Shown one piece after another: positions 25,413-34,426 of a stretch of 64,000 bases of DNA (the first letter of the stretch is position 1; every line of letters begins with the position of its first letter). This stretch comes from Mycolicibacterium sp. S2-37 (lineage in GTDB: Bacteria > Actinomycetota > Actinomycetes > Mycobacteriales > Mycobacteriaceae): NCBI RefSeq assembly GCF_017352375.1, contig NZ_JAFEVR010000003.1, positions 1 to 64,000 of the forward strand, in the 5' to 3' direction. The notes under the pieces are model-generated. The model saw nothing but the letters and a program-made list of their open reading frames with translations. It was not told the DNA's origin and made no database searches. The position numbers and the translations under genes are program-made.

Positions 25413-25793
25413 ATGACCGTCACCACCATCGCCTACCTCCTTGCTGGACTGCTCGCCGCGGCGATCATCGGGATCGGCGTGCGGTTCATCGTCGCACCGC
25501 ATGTCGCCGCCGTCGGCTATGGCGTCCAACAGGACCTCAGCCAGCCGTTCGCCGGTGCCTACCTGTCCGTCAAGGGCGTCCGAGACATCGCAACGGGACT
25601 GTTCGTATTCATCCTCATGGCCGCGGGCGCAACGCATCTGATCGGTTGGGTGATGTTGGCGGCCATCATCATTCCGCTCGCCGACGCGGTCATCGTGCTG
25701 CGCAACGGCGGCACCAGATCGGTCGCCCTGGGAGTGCACGGGGGTACGGCCGTCGTCATGCTGGTGACCGCTGCGTTGCTGCTCATCGCCTAG
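25413..25793 (+). CDS. DUF4267 membrane protein
   Basis: 126 residues, four transmembrane helices, with the GIGVRFIVAP and AYLSVKGVRDIATGL segments typical of DUF4267. Function unknown. GGGAGG lies 8 nt before the ATG. Likely co-transcribed with the DUF1772 gene and under the same TetR. Confidence 0.75.
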   Translation: MTVTTIAYLLAGLLAAAIIGIGVRFIVAPHVAAVGYGVQQDLSQPFAGAYLSVKGVRDIATGLFVFILMAAGATHLIGWVMLAAIIIPLADAVIVLRNGGTRSVALGVHGGTAVVMLVTAALLLIA

Positions 25794-25877
25794 AACCGGT
25801 ATCCGAATCGCCGGACGATGATTTCCCGCCTGCCCGCCGGTCTACCCATACGCTGATGCATACGAGAGGTGAAATCG

Positions 25878-26720
25878 ATGGGTGATACGGCTCCACGCGG
25901 CGGACATCTGCCGATCAACGGCCTCGATCTCCACTACGAGGTGTCCGGCGAACTCGCGGCAGAGCGGCCGCCGCTGTTGCTGATACCTGGAGCGTTCATG
26001 GCGACAGCTTCGATGTCGGCCTGGGTGGACGTTTTCGCGGGGGAGCGGGCGGTGATCGCGTTCGACCAGCAAGGCCATGGCCGCACGCCGGACACCGGCC
26101 GGGCGATGTCCTACGAGCAGTTCGCCGACGACGCCGCCGCACTCCTGCGGGCGTTGGAGGTGCCGCGCGCAGATGTGATGGGTTATTCGCAGGGGGGCGG
26201 CGTCGCGCTGCAGTTGGCGATCCGTCACCCGTCCCTGGTCGGCAAGCTGGTGTCGATGTCGGCGACCTTCCGCCGGGACGGATGGCATCCGGTGGTGGGG
26301 GAGGCCATCGGTGGTCTCAGCGCGGCCGACTTCGCGGGGACGCCCGTCGAGACCGCGTTCCGAGCGCATACGCCGGAGCCCGGCGCGTTCGATGCCTACG
26401 TCGAGAAGATGAAGATCTTGAACGTCGAGGATCAGCAGATCAGCGACGAGCAGATGCGATCGATCGCTGCGAAGACGATGGTCATCGTCGGTGACGCGGA
26501 CGGTGTGACGCTCGAACACGCGCTGCAGATGTTCGCACTGCGCGGAGGCGGCGACGAGCAGGCAGCCGCAACCGGCATGCTGCAGGAGGCGCCGGCCGCG
26601 CGTCTGGTGGTGCTGCCGGCCATGTCGCACATCGGCATCTCGGCGGAGACGGCGGTGTTGGCGCCGATGGTGCGCGCGTTCCTCGACGATGTCGCGCCCA
26701 CCACGCCCGACCTGTTCTAG
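25878..26720 (+). CDS. alpha/beta hydrolase
   Basis: 280 residues. Oxyanion loop in LLLIPGAFM, nucleophile elbow GYSQGG near residue 105, acid in VGDADGV near 210 and catalytic His in AMSHIGI near 255. GAGAGG sits 8 nt before the ATG. Soluble esterase/lactonase-type enzyme with unknown substrate, third rightward gene after the TetR-controlled pair. Confidence 0.82.
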   Translation: MGDTAPRGGHLPINGLDLHYEVSGELAAERPPLLLIPGAFMATASMSAWVDVFAGERAVIAFDQQGHGRTPDTGRAMSYEQFADDAAALLRALEVPRADVMGYSQGGGVALQLAIRHPSLVGKLVSMSATFRRDGWHPVVGEAIGGLSAADFAGTPVETAFRAHTPEPGAFDAYVEKMKILNVEDQQISDEQMRSIAAKTMVIVGDADGVTLEHALQMFALRGGGDEQAAATGMLQEAPAARLVVLPAMSHIGISAETAVLAPMVRAFLDDVAPTTPDLF

Positions 26721-26746
26721 GCAGCGTCACGGGCGGTTCAGGCGCG

Positions 26747-28351
26747 CTACGCCGGCCGTAGTTCCTTGGAATACAGCGACGTCCCGGACGCGTCGCACAG
26801 GTTGACGGTCAGCGCCCGGGAATCCGAGTCGATGGCCACCTCGCCGAAATGCTGGAAGCCCTGGGCCGGTGAGGTGTCCTTCTCCGCCGGCGCGTGAACG
26901 AATTCGTACCGCGCTCCGAAGGTGCCGTCGAGCGGGCTCTGGGGGAATGCGCCCGCGTTCAGCGGACCGGAGACGAACTCCCAGAACGGCGTGAAATCGG
27001 TGAATCCGGCTTGCTCCGGGTGGTAGGAGATCGCTGCGGTGTAATGCACGTCGGCGGTCAGGTAGACGATGTTGGGAACCTCCTTGGTCTCGGACAGGAT
27101 GCGGGAGAAGGCGATCTCGCGGCCGAGCGGCCGCCCGCTCTCACCCTGAGCGACGGCCTCCATCGACGTGGGACCGCCGGGTGGGTCGGTGGCCGCGTCA
27201 GGCACGACGATGCTGATCGGGAGGTCGTTTGCGACCACCTTCCACACCGCCGTCGACGTCTTCAGGGCATCGATCAGCCATCGGGTCTGTTCGCGCCCGA
27301 GTACGCCTGCGTCGTCGGCCTGCGACCACGCCTGGGAATTCGGGTTCTTGTAGGAGCGCATGTCGAGTACGAACACGTCGAGCAGCGGGCCGTAGGCGAT
27401 CTTGCGGTACAGCCGGCCGTCGACGGCTTCGGACGGTTCGACGGGCTGCCACTCCCGCCAGGCCTGGAACCCGTAGCCGGCCAGCTTGTCGGCATCGGTC
27501 TCGGTGTAGCCCTTGCGGTTCTGTCCTGCGAGCGACTCGCCCGGGAACCAGTTGTTCACCACCTCGTGGTCGTCCCACTGAATGATCTGGGGCACGGTGG
27601 CGTTGAAGCGGCGATAGTGCTCGTCGGTGAGGTTGTAGGCGTAATTGCCGCGGAAGTCGTCGAGCGTCTCGGCCACGCGGTCCTTGGCCGGCGCTGTGAC
27701 GCTGGCGTAGACAGCGCCGTCGTACTGCTTCTGCGTCTCGGGTACCGGACCGTCGGCATAGATGGCATCGCCGGAGTGCACGAAGAAGTCCGGTCGGCGG
27801 TCGGCCATCGCGCCGAAGATCGCCATCCCGCCCTGCCGGTTGATGCCCCAGCCCTGGCCGACGACGTCACCGGACCAGACGAACCTGATGTCTTGCGGTT
27901 GCGTCGCAACGGTTTTGAAGACGCCGGTCACCGGCTCGGATGTGGTGCCGTCCTCGCCCTCGAGGGTCACCCGGTAGTGCACCGTCTGCCCGGCTTGGAC
28001 GCCGGTCACCCGCACCCGGCCGGTGCCGTCGGTGGCCGGGGTCAGTTGCGGCCCGTCGAAACGGGCTGTGTTCGAGAACGATTCGGTGGCCGAGGTCTCG
28101 ACGATCATGCGGGCGGGGGAGTCGGAGCGCGCCCAGATCAGGGCGCCGTCGGTCCGCGGATCGCCGCTGGCGACACCGTGAGTCAGCCGCGGTCGGCTGG
28201 CGATCAAACCGGTGCTCGTCGGTGCGCCGCTGGTGCCCGAAGTTCCGCAGCCCTGCAGCGCGGCAGCCACGGGGACGAGCAGCGAGGCGCGCAGCAGGGT
28301 CCGTCGGGCAATCGTCGGATGTAGATCGGTGGGAGGCACGAGGGTCAGCAT
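26747..28351 (-). CDS. phoD: PhoD-family alkaline phosphatase, Tat lipoprotein
   Basis: 534 residues. The N-terminus has twin arginines (ARRTLLRASLL) and ends in a lipobox ALQGC, so a Tat-exported lipoprotein is predicted. PhoD N-terminal domain (GVASGDPRTDGALIWAR) is followed by the metallophosphatase core with FVHSGDAIYADGP, WDDHEVVNNW, DMRSYKN and LTADVHYTA metal-binding blocks. PhoD enzymes are Ca/Fe phosphodiesterase/phosphomonoesterases scavenging phosphate outside the cell. The second ATG of the open frame (28351) is used because the first nine residues before it are not signal-like. Confidence 0.88.
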   Translation of the reverse strand: MLTLVPPTDLHPTIARRTLLRASLLVPVAAALQGCGTSGTSGAPTSTGLIASRPRLTHGVASGDPRTDGALIWARSDSPARMIVETSATESFSNTARFDGPQLTPATDGTGRVRVTGVQAGQTVHYRVTLEGEDGTTSEPVTGVFKTVATQPQDIRFVWSGDVVGQGWGINRQGGMAIFGAMADRRPDFFVHSGDAIYADGPVPETQKQYDGAVYASVTAPAKDRVAETLDDFRGNYAYNLTDEHYRRFNATVPQIIQWDDHEVVNNWFPGESLAGQNRKGYTETDADKLAGYGFQAWREWQPVEPSEAVDGRLYRKIAYGPLLDVFVLDMRSYKNPNSQAWSQADDAGVLGREQTRWLIDALKTSTAVWKVVANDLPISIVVPDAATDPPGGPTSMEAVAQGESGRPLGREIAFSRILSETKEVPNIVYLTADVHYTAAISYHPEQAGFTDFTPFWEFVSGPLNAGAFPQSPLDGTFGARYEFVHAPAEKDTSPAQGFQHFGEVAIDSDSRALTVNLCDASGTSLYSKELRPA

Positions 28352-28437
28352 GCGGTCTACCGGCAACGCGGCGGCCAACTCCCGGTGAACGGGACCACCA
28401 CATACGATGCGAACCGACAGCAGAGCGTGGAGGCCTG

Positions 28438-28950
28438 ATGATCGCGGACCGTTGGGGCGTGACGGACGCCGAGGTGACCCGGCGGTATCCCTGCGACGAT
28501 GCAGTTCCCGATCCGGCCGGGCAGCTGTGGCGGGGCGTCACCGTCAACGCGCGGCCACGAGACGTTTGGCCATGGTTGACGCAGATCCGGGTGGCGCCGT
28601 ATTCGTACGACTGGGTGGACAACCTCGGCCGCCGGTCCCCACAGGAGCTCCTCGGCTTGCCAGAGCCGGCAGTCGGCGACCATTTCTCCTGCGCCGGCGG
28701 CCGGCGCCTCGGCACCATCTTGTCGGCGGAACCGCAGCGTCAGCTGACGGGACGTCTCGCCGGCGCAGTGATGTCGTATGTATTGGAGCCGGAGTCCGAC
28801 CGCAGCCGGCTGCTGTTGAAGATCAACGTCCCGGCGGCGCCGTTCGCCGGACCGCTTCTTCCGCTGTTGTCCCTCGCGGACCTGGTGATGGCACGCCGCC
28901 AGCTCCTCAATCTCAAGCGTCTCGCAGAACGACGGCAGCAGCACCCCTAG
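28438..28950 (+). CDS. SRPBCC-like protein
   Basis: 170 residues. PRDVWPWLTQIRVAPYSYDWVDNLGRRS and the later strand-rich part with SYVLEPESDRSRLLLKINV are typical of SRPBCC (START-like) lipid or small-molecule binding folds in mycobacteria. C-terminal 40 residues are helical. Divergent from phoD across 86 bp. Function unknown. Confidence 0.7.
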   Translation: MIADRWGVTDAEVTRRYPCDDAVPDPAGQLWRGVTVNARPRDVWPWLTQIRVAPYSYDWVDNLGRRSPQELLGLPEPAVGDHFSCAGGRRLGTILSAEPQRQLTGRLAGAVMSYVLEPESDRSRLLLKINVPAAPFAGPLLPLLSLADLVMARRQLLNLKRLAERRQQHP

Positions 28951-28953
28951 CCT
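28948..28953 (+). promoter_or_regulatory. -10 box TAGCCT of a leaderless promoter
   Basis: TAGCCT overlaps the stop of the preceding gene and stands 7 nt before the ATG at 28961. Confidence 0.55.
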
Positions 28954-28960
28954 GAGTGCC

Positions 28961-29185
28961 ATGGCCGACGAGATGTGGACCGTTCAGATCGGTGAGATGC
29001 CCGATTCGACGAACCCCGGCGTACCGCCGGTGCCGACCACGGTGTACGAAGGCGACGAGCTGGACGCGCGAGAGGCGTACACGCAGTACGCGGGAAAAGC
29101 CGACAGCCAGGGCTACCGCTACGTGATGCTGCGCCGGGTCGGCGAAGTGATCGAACTGTGGGGGACGCCGCCCGCGGTCGGCTAG
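28961..29185 (+). CDS. small conserved hypothetical protein
   Basis: 74 residues, acidic, no membrane segment: MADEMWTVQIGEMPDS start, central EGDELDAREAYTQYAGKA and ending ELWGTPPAVG. Coding character is good (G/C-rich third positions) and a leaderless promoter precedes it. I do not recognise a family. Confidence 0.65.
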   Translation: MADEMWTVQIGEMPDSTNPGVPPVPTTVYEGDELDAREAYTQYAGKADSQGYRYVMLRRVGEVIELWGTPPAVG

Positions 29186-29207
29186 GGCCGCCCCGGATGG
29201 GCGGAGG

Positions 29208-29269
29208 TGTTTCGATTGTTTCGCTTTGTTGTTTCGATTGTTTCACTACTCGGATGAGCGGGGTAACCT
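29208..29269 (+). promoter_or_regulatory. toxin-antitoxin promoter with 22-bp-spaced direct repeats
   Basis: Two identical copies of tgtttcgattgtttc at 29208-29222 and 29230-29244 start exactly 22 bp apart (two helical turns), followed by -10 TAACCT (29264-29269) 6 nt before the antitoxin ATG. Likely binding sites for the antitoxin in autoregulation. Confidence 0.65.
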
Positions 29270-29275
29270 GGAAGT

Positions 29276-29791
29276 ATGACCGCCGCCGTGACGCCGCTTG
29301 TGCGGGAGATCGAGGCCCGCGCCCGCAGCGACGCCCGCTTCGTCCGGGTGCTCGACGCTCTGCGTGACGCGCCCACCGGCCCACACGGCAACCTTGAGCG
29401 CTCTGCGGCGCACATCCTCAACGAGCAGCGTCGTGACGTCCTCGTCACCGATTTCCTGGACGGCGCACTGTCGACCGGCCAGGTGCAGGAGCGGCTGGGA
29501 TATGCGACGCCGCAGGCGGTGCACCGACTGCGGACCCGTAAGCGCCTGCTCGGCGCGGCGGTGAAGAACAAGACATGGTTTCCCGCATGGCAGTTCGAGG
29601 GTGGTCGGCTCCGCGCCGAGTTGCCGCGCATCCTCGAACTGCTGGGGCGATACACCGGCGATCCGATCGCCGCCGACCGCATCATGCGGCTGCAACGCGA
29701 CGACCTGGGCGGCGCGTCGATTGCCGACGCACTGAACCACCAGGCAACGGCACACGCGGCGTGGCGAGCACTCACCGCCCTCGGTGCCTGA
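29276..29791 (+). CDS. antitoxin of RES toxin module (MbcA/Xre-toxin-binding like)
   Basis: 171 residues, helical. A middle DNA-binding-like region (FLDGALSTGQVQERLGYATPQAVHRLRTRKRLLG) precedes a C-terminal toxin-binding part (FEGGRLRAELPRILELLGRYTGDPIAADRIMR) of the type seen in MbcA/ParS antitoxins. It overlaps the RES toxin gene by 8 bp, the normal antitoxin-first order, and has repeat operators upstream. Confidence 0.82.
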   Translation: MTAAVTPLVREIEARARSDARFVRVLDALRDAPTGPHGNLERSAAHILNEQRRDVLVTDFLDGALSTGQVQERLGYATPQAVHRLRTRKRLLGAAVKNKTWFPAWQFEGGRLRAELPRILELLGRYTGDPIAADRIMRLQRDDLGGASIADALNHQATAHAAWRALTALGA

Positions 29792-30401
29792 GCTCCTCGC
29801 CGGCTACCTGCAGCCTCTGCCCGCGGGCCGGCCGGCCGGATTGCGGAGCCGGACAGTGCGGCCGGGTACCACGATGTGGCGGATCGAATCCTCCGTCCCG
29901 GACGACTGGGATTGGCGCGGATTCCCGCAGCCCCGTTACCGATTCGATCCGCAGACCGGCGCCTTCCGCACCCGGTATGCCGGCGCTGACCTCGTCGGCG
30001 CATTCCGCGAGCGTTACCGCGGCACCGGACTGGTCATTCCCGGCGATCATGCGGAACACCACCTGATCGAGATGGTCACCGACCGCCCGATGCGCGTGCT
30101 CGATCTACGCACGGAGCGAAACCTGGACGCGCTCGACGTCGACGACCAGATCAGCACCGGACAGCACGATGCGGTGTGGGACACCTGCCAGCGGCTCGCT
30201 GACCGCTGCCGGCTCTGGTGGCCCGACCTGGATGCCATCGTGTACCGATCGAGGACGACCCCGCAGCAGTCCACGAACTACGCGTTCTTCGCCCACGACC
30301 ACTTCCGCATACGGGCGTGGCGCCTTGCCGACCGCCTCGACGCGCTCACCGAACTCGTGCTGCGGCACGGCTTCACCGTCGACTGGCCACTCAACGGCTG
30401 A
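29784..30401 (+). CDS. RES-domain toxin (MbcT-like NAD-consuming)
   Basis: 205 residues with a RES domain: conserved Arg in MWRIE (R33), the YRF...FRTRYAGADLVGAFRERY block with Glu77, and the YRSR serine (S156) before QQSTNYAFF. RES toxins such as mycobacterial MbcT degrade NAD and are lethal unless bound by the antitoxin. Overlap with the upstream antitoxin gene indicates coupled translation. The 3' end overlaps the convergent hydrolase by 11 bp. Confidence 0.85.
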   Translation: MPELLAGYLQPLPAGRPAGLRSRTVRPGTTMWRIESSVPDDWDWRGFPQPRYRFDPQTGAFRTRYAGADLVGAFRERYRGTGLVIPGDHAEHHLIEMVTDRPMRVLDLRTERNLDALDVDDQISTGQHDAVWDTCQRLADRCRLWWPDLDAIVYRSRTTPQQSTNYAFFAHDHFRIRAWRLADRLDALTELVLRHGFTVDWPLNG

Positions 30402-31287
30402 CACCGGAGGCGATCACGAACTGCCGGATACACGCATTCACCTCGTCAGGGACCTCGGCGGGTAACGCATGGGAGGCGTTGGGCCACAGATGATATCGCC
30501 AGTGGGGCACTACCGACTGCATCCGGCGGAGACCCTTCGCTGAATCGTGGACGGTGTTGCCCGCCAGAAGAACCTGGACCGGAAGTCGCACCGAGCGCAG
30601 CAGACGATCGCTGGCGAGGATCAGGGGCGGCGTATGCCGCGGTGGCACACAGGCGGCGAACCCCGCGACGAACAACCCGGTCAGCAGGTCGATGGAGCTG
30701 CCCGGGGCGGGATGCCCCGTGATCCATGCCGCGGCGCGCCGCGCTCGAGCGGAATGGGGGCGGGTGAGCAGGAGGGCAAGACTGCGCCAAAACCGGCCAT
30801 AGAGACGCGCCACCGTGCTGGCCGGATCCACCAGCGTCACCGTCGCCAACCGTTGGGGCGTCCGCGCCGCGGTATGTGTGGCAAGCCAACCACCGTACGA
30901 ATGCCCGACCAGGTGCACGTCGTCGAGCCCGAGACCTTCCAGGACCGCGTCGATGCAGCGTGCGCAGTCGGCAGGCGACAGCATCGATCTCGACTGCACG
31001 CTTGCTCCGGTCTGGCCGAGCATGTCCATCGCATAGACGGTGAAATCATCTGTCAGATCGGCAACTTGCGCCCACCACATGGCCGAGGTGAGGAAGAAGC
31101 CGTGGATCAGCACCACCGGCACACCGCGGTCGGGCCCGTGTTGATAGACGCGAACGGTGCCGAAGCTCGTCGCGACGTCGTGCACGACATCCGCCGGCGG
31201 ACTCAACGACCGCACTTCGTCATAGACCGTCAAGTAGCGCCGCCGTGAGTCGGCGCTTCTGAATCCACCCTCAGCCAATCCAGACAA
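30391..31287 (-). CDS. alpha/beta hydrolase
   Basis: 298 residues. Oxyanion HGFF, nucleophile elbow GHSYGG near residue 130, acid in the LLAGNTVHDSA region and His in PNASHALP near 272. Similar in style to epoxide hydrolase/esterase family members of mycobacteria. Substrate not inferable; neighbours are unrelated. Confidence 0.82.
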   Translation of the reverse strand: MSGLAEGGFRSADSRRRYLTVYDEVRSLSPPADVVHDVATSFGTVRVYQHGPDRGVPVVLIHGFFLTSAMWWAQVADLTDDFTVYAMDMLGQTGASVQSRSMLSPADCARCIDAVLEGLGLDDVHLVGHSYGGWLATHTAARTPQRLATVTLVDPASTVARLYGRFWRSLALLLTRPHSARARRAAAWITGHPAPGSSIDLLTGLFVAGFAACVPPRHTPPLILASDRLLRSVRLPVQVLLAGNTVHDSAKGLRRMQSVVPHWRYHLWPNASHALPAEVPDEVNACIRQFVIASGVSR

Positions 31288-31421
31288 CGAGAACCCTCCG
31301 GTCCGCCCGACTGCAGGACACCTCGGTCACACCGTATGTGGTTGAGCAGGGGACCGGTGTGTTTCGTCCGGTAACGGCACGCAACATTGCCGTGTCGGCT
31401 GAGTTTCGGCAGTGTGGGGTC

Positions 31422-31886
31422 ATGAGCGACAACGCAAAGATCACCGTCGAGCGAACAATCACTGGACCCGTCGACACACTTTTCGAGATTCTGTCCAATC
31501 CCGAGCGGCACGTGGCCCTCGACGGCTCTGGTTTCATCCGCAGCGTCGACCACGCGGACCGGATTGCCAAAGTCGGCCAGGTGTTCACGATGAACATGCA
31601 GGGCGACCACATGGGCGGCGAATACAAGACCGACAACCACGTGTCCGGCTACGTGAAGGACAAGCTGCTGGCGTGGAAGACCGCACCCGCGGGCAATGAG
31701 CCTCCCGGGTGGGAGTGGCTGTGGGAGCTGGAATCTCATGGGCCTGACGAGACGTTGGTTCGGCACACATATGACTGGTCGAAGGTCACCGACAAGAAGC
31801 TGCTCGAGAAGGTCAAGTTCCCGCTGGTCACCAAGGATCAGTTGGCCGATACGCTGTCGCGACTGGCCGCTGAGACGTCGTCCTGA
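31422..31886 (+). CDS. SRPBCC family protein (copy 1)
   Basis: 154 residues. START-like fold: ITVERTITGPVDTLFEILSNPERH, VGQVFTMNMQGDHMGGEY and WELESHGPDETLVRHTYDWSKVTD. The ATG at 31422 follows TGTGGGGTC rather than a perfect ribosome site. It is related to the next gene (both share VGQVF, a WxW motif and T-x-TYDWS), so the two are tandem paralogues. Confidence 0.75.
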   Translation: MSDNAKITVERTITGPVDTLFEILSNPERHVALDGSGFIRSVDHADRIAKVGQVFTMNMQGDHMGGEYKTDNHVSGYVKDKLLAWKTAPAGNEPPGWEWLWELESHGPDETLVRHTYDWSKVTDKKLLEKVKFPLVTKDQLADTLSRLAAETSS

Positions 31887-31988
31887 CCGGGAGAGGCCCT
31901 GGGGCTTGCCGCGCCTACGCCGCGATCAGGGCGCCCTCACAACGGCGGAGAGCGATGAGTTTCTGAGCCGGTATCGGTCAGTACGGGC

Positions 31989-32471
31989 ATGACTGACGCC
32001 ATGAGCGCCGCGCACACCATCAAGGCACCGCCTGAAACCGTGTTCGCGGTACTGACCGACCCGACCACCCATCAGGCGATCGACGGTACCGGCTGGGTGA
32101 GGGAGCCGCTCGATGCCAAACCGCTGACCGAAGTCGGCCAGGTATTTCGGATGGCGATGTACCACGATAACTACGGGGGCATGCACTACGAGGTCGCCAA
32201 CCGGGTCGAGGTCTTCCAGCCGCCGGATGCCATCGCGTGGCTGCCGGGCCAAGCCGCTGATGACGCGCGTCTGGACTTCGGCGGTTGGATCTGGCGCTAC
32301 GACCTCCGTGCGGTCGGCGACGACCGGACCGAAGTCACCCTTACCTATGACTGGTCGGCGGTGCCGCCGGCCATTCGCGAGAACATCGTGTTCCCGCCGT
32401 TTGACCCGCAGCACCTGGAGAACTCACTCAAACACCTCGCCATGCTGGCGGAGGTCGAGCCTGGGGGATGA
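31989..32471 (+). CDS. SRPBCC family protein (copy 2)
   Basis: 160 residues, same fold and motif order as the gene at 31422 (VGQVFRMAMYHDNYGGMHYEV, GGWIWRYDL, TYDWSAVPP). Likely duplicate with diverged ligand. It converges on the LysR gene after 59 bp. Confidence 0.75.
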   Translation: MTDAMSAAHTIKAPPETVFAVLTDPTTHQAIDGTGWVREPLDAKPLTEVGQVFRMAMYHDNYGGMHYEVANRVEVFQPPDAIAWLPGQAADDARLDFGGWIWRYDLRAVGDDRTEVTLTYDWSAVPPAIRENIVFPPFDPQHLENSLKHLAMLAEVEPGG

Positions 32472-32530
32472 CCGGTGTTCGGGGCAGGAATCCAGCGCCC
32501 TGCGGTGTGTGAGCAGCGGAAGGCGAACGC

Positions 32531-33439
32531 TCACGCAGTTGCGCGCTGACTGAGCAGGCCTGTACCGCACCAGTTCTGCTGGTTGAGCTGGTCGAGCATG
32601 GCAGTCTCTGCCGAACCCGGATTGCGGCGCACGCCGACGAGGACGGGCTCGGTCAAGCCGGGCCGTAGCGGGCAGGCCAGTTCTTCGAAGCCTTCGGGGA
32701 TTGCGGAGGCCGGCACCACCGTGACGCCCAAGCCCTGCGCCACCAGCCGCACCGCGGTGGAGATTTGTGACGCCCGGGCCACCGTGTGCGGACTGAGATC
32801 CGCGTTGGTGAGCAGGCGGGCGAGGTACTCGTCGAGCAGGCTGGCGCCGCGGAACCGGATCCACCCCTCTGAAGCCAGATCTTCCAGGCGAAGGGCGGCG
32901 CCGGCGGAGAGCAGTCGGTGCCCTTTCGGCAAGACGGCGACGTAGGCCTCCTCGCCGAGATGGTGAACGTCGAAAGTGCACCCGGGTGGGATGCGGTGGA
33001 CCAGGACCATGTCCAGGGTTCCCTGACGGACCAGTCGTTCCATGTCCGCGGGATCGGGCTCCTCGTGCAGAGTCACCTGCAGCTTCGGGTGGCGATGACG
33101 CAGTTGCCCCAAAGCCTGGGGCAGCTGGCGGGCACCCAGGCCCATGTGGACAGCGATGATGAGTTCGCCTGCCAGTTCCCCGTCGGCAGCGCGGGCGGCC
33201 GCGATGGCACGCCGGGATGCGGTCGTTGCGATCTTCGCCTCCGCGAGGAACGCCCGCCCGGCCACCGTCACCGTCACCCCGCCTGGGGTGCGGGTGAACA
33301 GCTGCACGCCGAGGTGCTTCTCCAAGGCGCCGATCTGCTGCGACAGAGAAGGCTGCGTGACCCGCAGACGTTCTGCTGCGGCGGTCATGGAGCCCTCCTC
33401 GGCGACGGCCAGGGCGTATTCGTATTGGCGCAGGTTCAT
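32531..33439 (-). CDS. LysR family transcriptional regulator
   Basis: 302 residues. Winged HTH at 1-60 (MNLRQYEYALAVAEEGSMTAAAERLRVTQPSLSQQI) and an effector-binding domain to the end. The start at 33439 matches the family N-terminus; a longer in-frame start adds 12 unconserved residues. Divergent from an LLM oxidoreductase, which it probably activates. Confidence 0.88.
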   Translation of the reverse strand: MNLRQYEYALAVAEEGSMTAAAERLRVTQPSLSQQIGALEKHLGVQLFTRTPGGVTVTVAGRAFLAEAKIATTASRRAIAAARAADGELAGELIIAVHMGLGARQLPQALGQLRHRHPKLQVTLHEEPDPADMERLVRQGTLDMVLVHRIPPGCTFDVHHLGEEAYVAVLPKGHRLLSAGAALRLEDLASEGWIRFRGASLLDEYLARLLTNADLSPHTVARASQISTAVRLVAQGLGVTVVPASAIPEGFEELACPLRPGLTEPVLVGVRRNPGSAETAMLDQLNQQNWCGTGLLSQRATA

Positions 33440-33472
33440 CCGAGTCCACCTTCGATGCGGCATAGAAGTTAT

Positions 33473-33491
33473 CAATGCAGAGTATGCATTG
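33473..33491. promoter_or_regulatory. LysR-type operator
   Basis: Perfect inverted repeat CAATGCA-GAGTA-TGCATTG with an embedded T-N11-A, lying 34 bp from the LysR start in the divergent region. Confidence 0.6.
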
Positions 33492-33610
33492 CCACTATTT
33501 GCGTCTATACCGGGTCGGTCATACCGTGGTGCACACCCAGCGCCGGGGACTCAGCACGACCGGGCCGGGCCCCAATCATCCATGACACCAACGGAAGCGA
33601 CGGGCAGCAC

Positions 33611-34426
33611 ATGAATCGACCACTACGCATCGGAGTACAACTGTGGCCCGGCGGGGCACCGGACTACCAGAGCTGGCGCAGCGCGGTCTTGCGCGCCGAA
33701 GACCTCGGCGCCGACATGATTTTCGGCTATGACCACTTCCACAGACCAACCTTCGCCGAGATCGTCGACGGGATGCCTGCGCTCGACGAGGTCCAACCCG
33801 ACGTGAACAACTTCGAGGGTTGGACGGCGCTGGCCACGTGGGGTGAGATCACCCACCGCCCCGAGATTGGGCTTCAGGTCAGCGGTGTCGGATACCGAAA
33901 TCCCGACCTGCTGGCCGACATGGCCCGCACCGTCGACCACATCAGCGGGGGACGACTGATCCTTGGCGTAGGTGCCGGCTGGTATGAAAAGGACTACACC
34001 ACCTACGGTTACGACTTTGGCACCTGGAAGGCGCGTTTCGATCTGCTCGACGCCGGCTTGGACCGTATCGCAGCACGTCTCACGATGCTCAAGCCCGCCC
34101 CGGTACGCAAGATCCCCATCCTGATCGGTGGATCCGGTATCAAGCGCACGCTCCCCGCGGTAGCCCGACATGCCGACATCTGGCACACCTACATCGGGCT
34201 CGACAAGTTCCACGATGCCAGCACGCGCCTCGACGACCTCGCCGCCGCCGCAGGCCGCGCCGGCGCAGACATCGAGCGGTCCGTGGGCTGGGAGGACGCT
34301 GCCAGCGCCGACGCCTTCCGCGACGCCGGTGCGACTACGTTCACCACCGAAATCCACCCGACAGAGCAGGGCTATGACTTCTCCGTCCTCATCGAGATGC
34401 TCGCTTGGCGCAATGCGCAGCAATGA
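33611..34426 (+). CDS. LLM class F420/flavin-dependent oxidoreductase
   Basis: 271 residues of the luciferase-like monooxygenase superfamily. IGVQLWP start, DMIFGYDHF, HRPEIGLQVSGVGYRNPDLLADMARTVDHIS and GVGAGWYEKDYTTYG are characteristic of F420-type mycobacterial members. It would use F420H2 or FMNH2 for oxidation or reduction; substrate unknown. Adjacent LysR suggests substrate-induced expression. Confidence 0.85.
   Translation: MNRPLRIGVQLWPGGAPDYQSWRSAVLRAEDLGADMIFGYDHFHRPTFAEIVDGMPALDEVQPDVNNFEGWTALATWGEITHRPEIGLQVSGVGYRNPDLLADMARTVDHISGGRLILGVGAGWYEKDYTTYGYDFGTWKARFDLLDAGLDRIAARLTMLKPAPVRKIPILIGGSGIKRTLPAVARHADIWHTYIGLDKFHDASTRLDDLAAAAGRAGADIERSVGWEDAASADAFRDAGATTFTTEIHPTEQGYDFSVLIEMLAWRNAQQ

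Noticed and set aside
26894..28324. 476-codon rightward frame opposite phoD
   Set aside because: Antisense of a well-recognised phosphatase; no family features.
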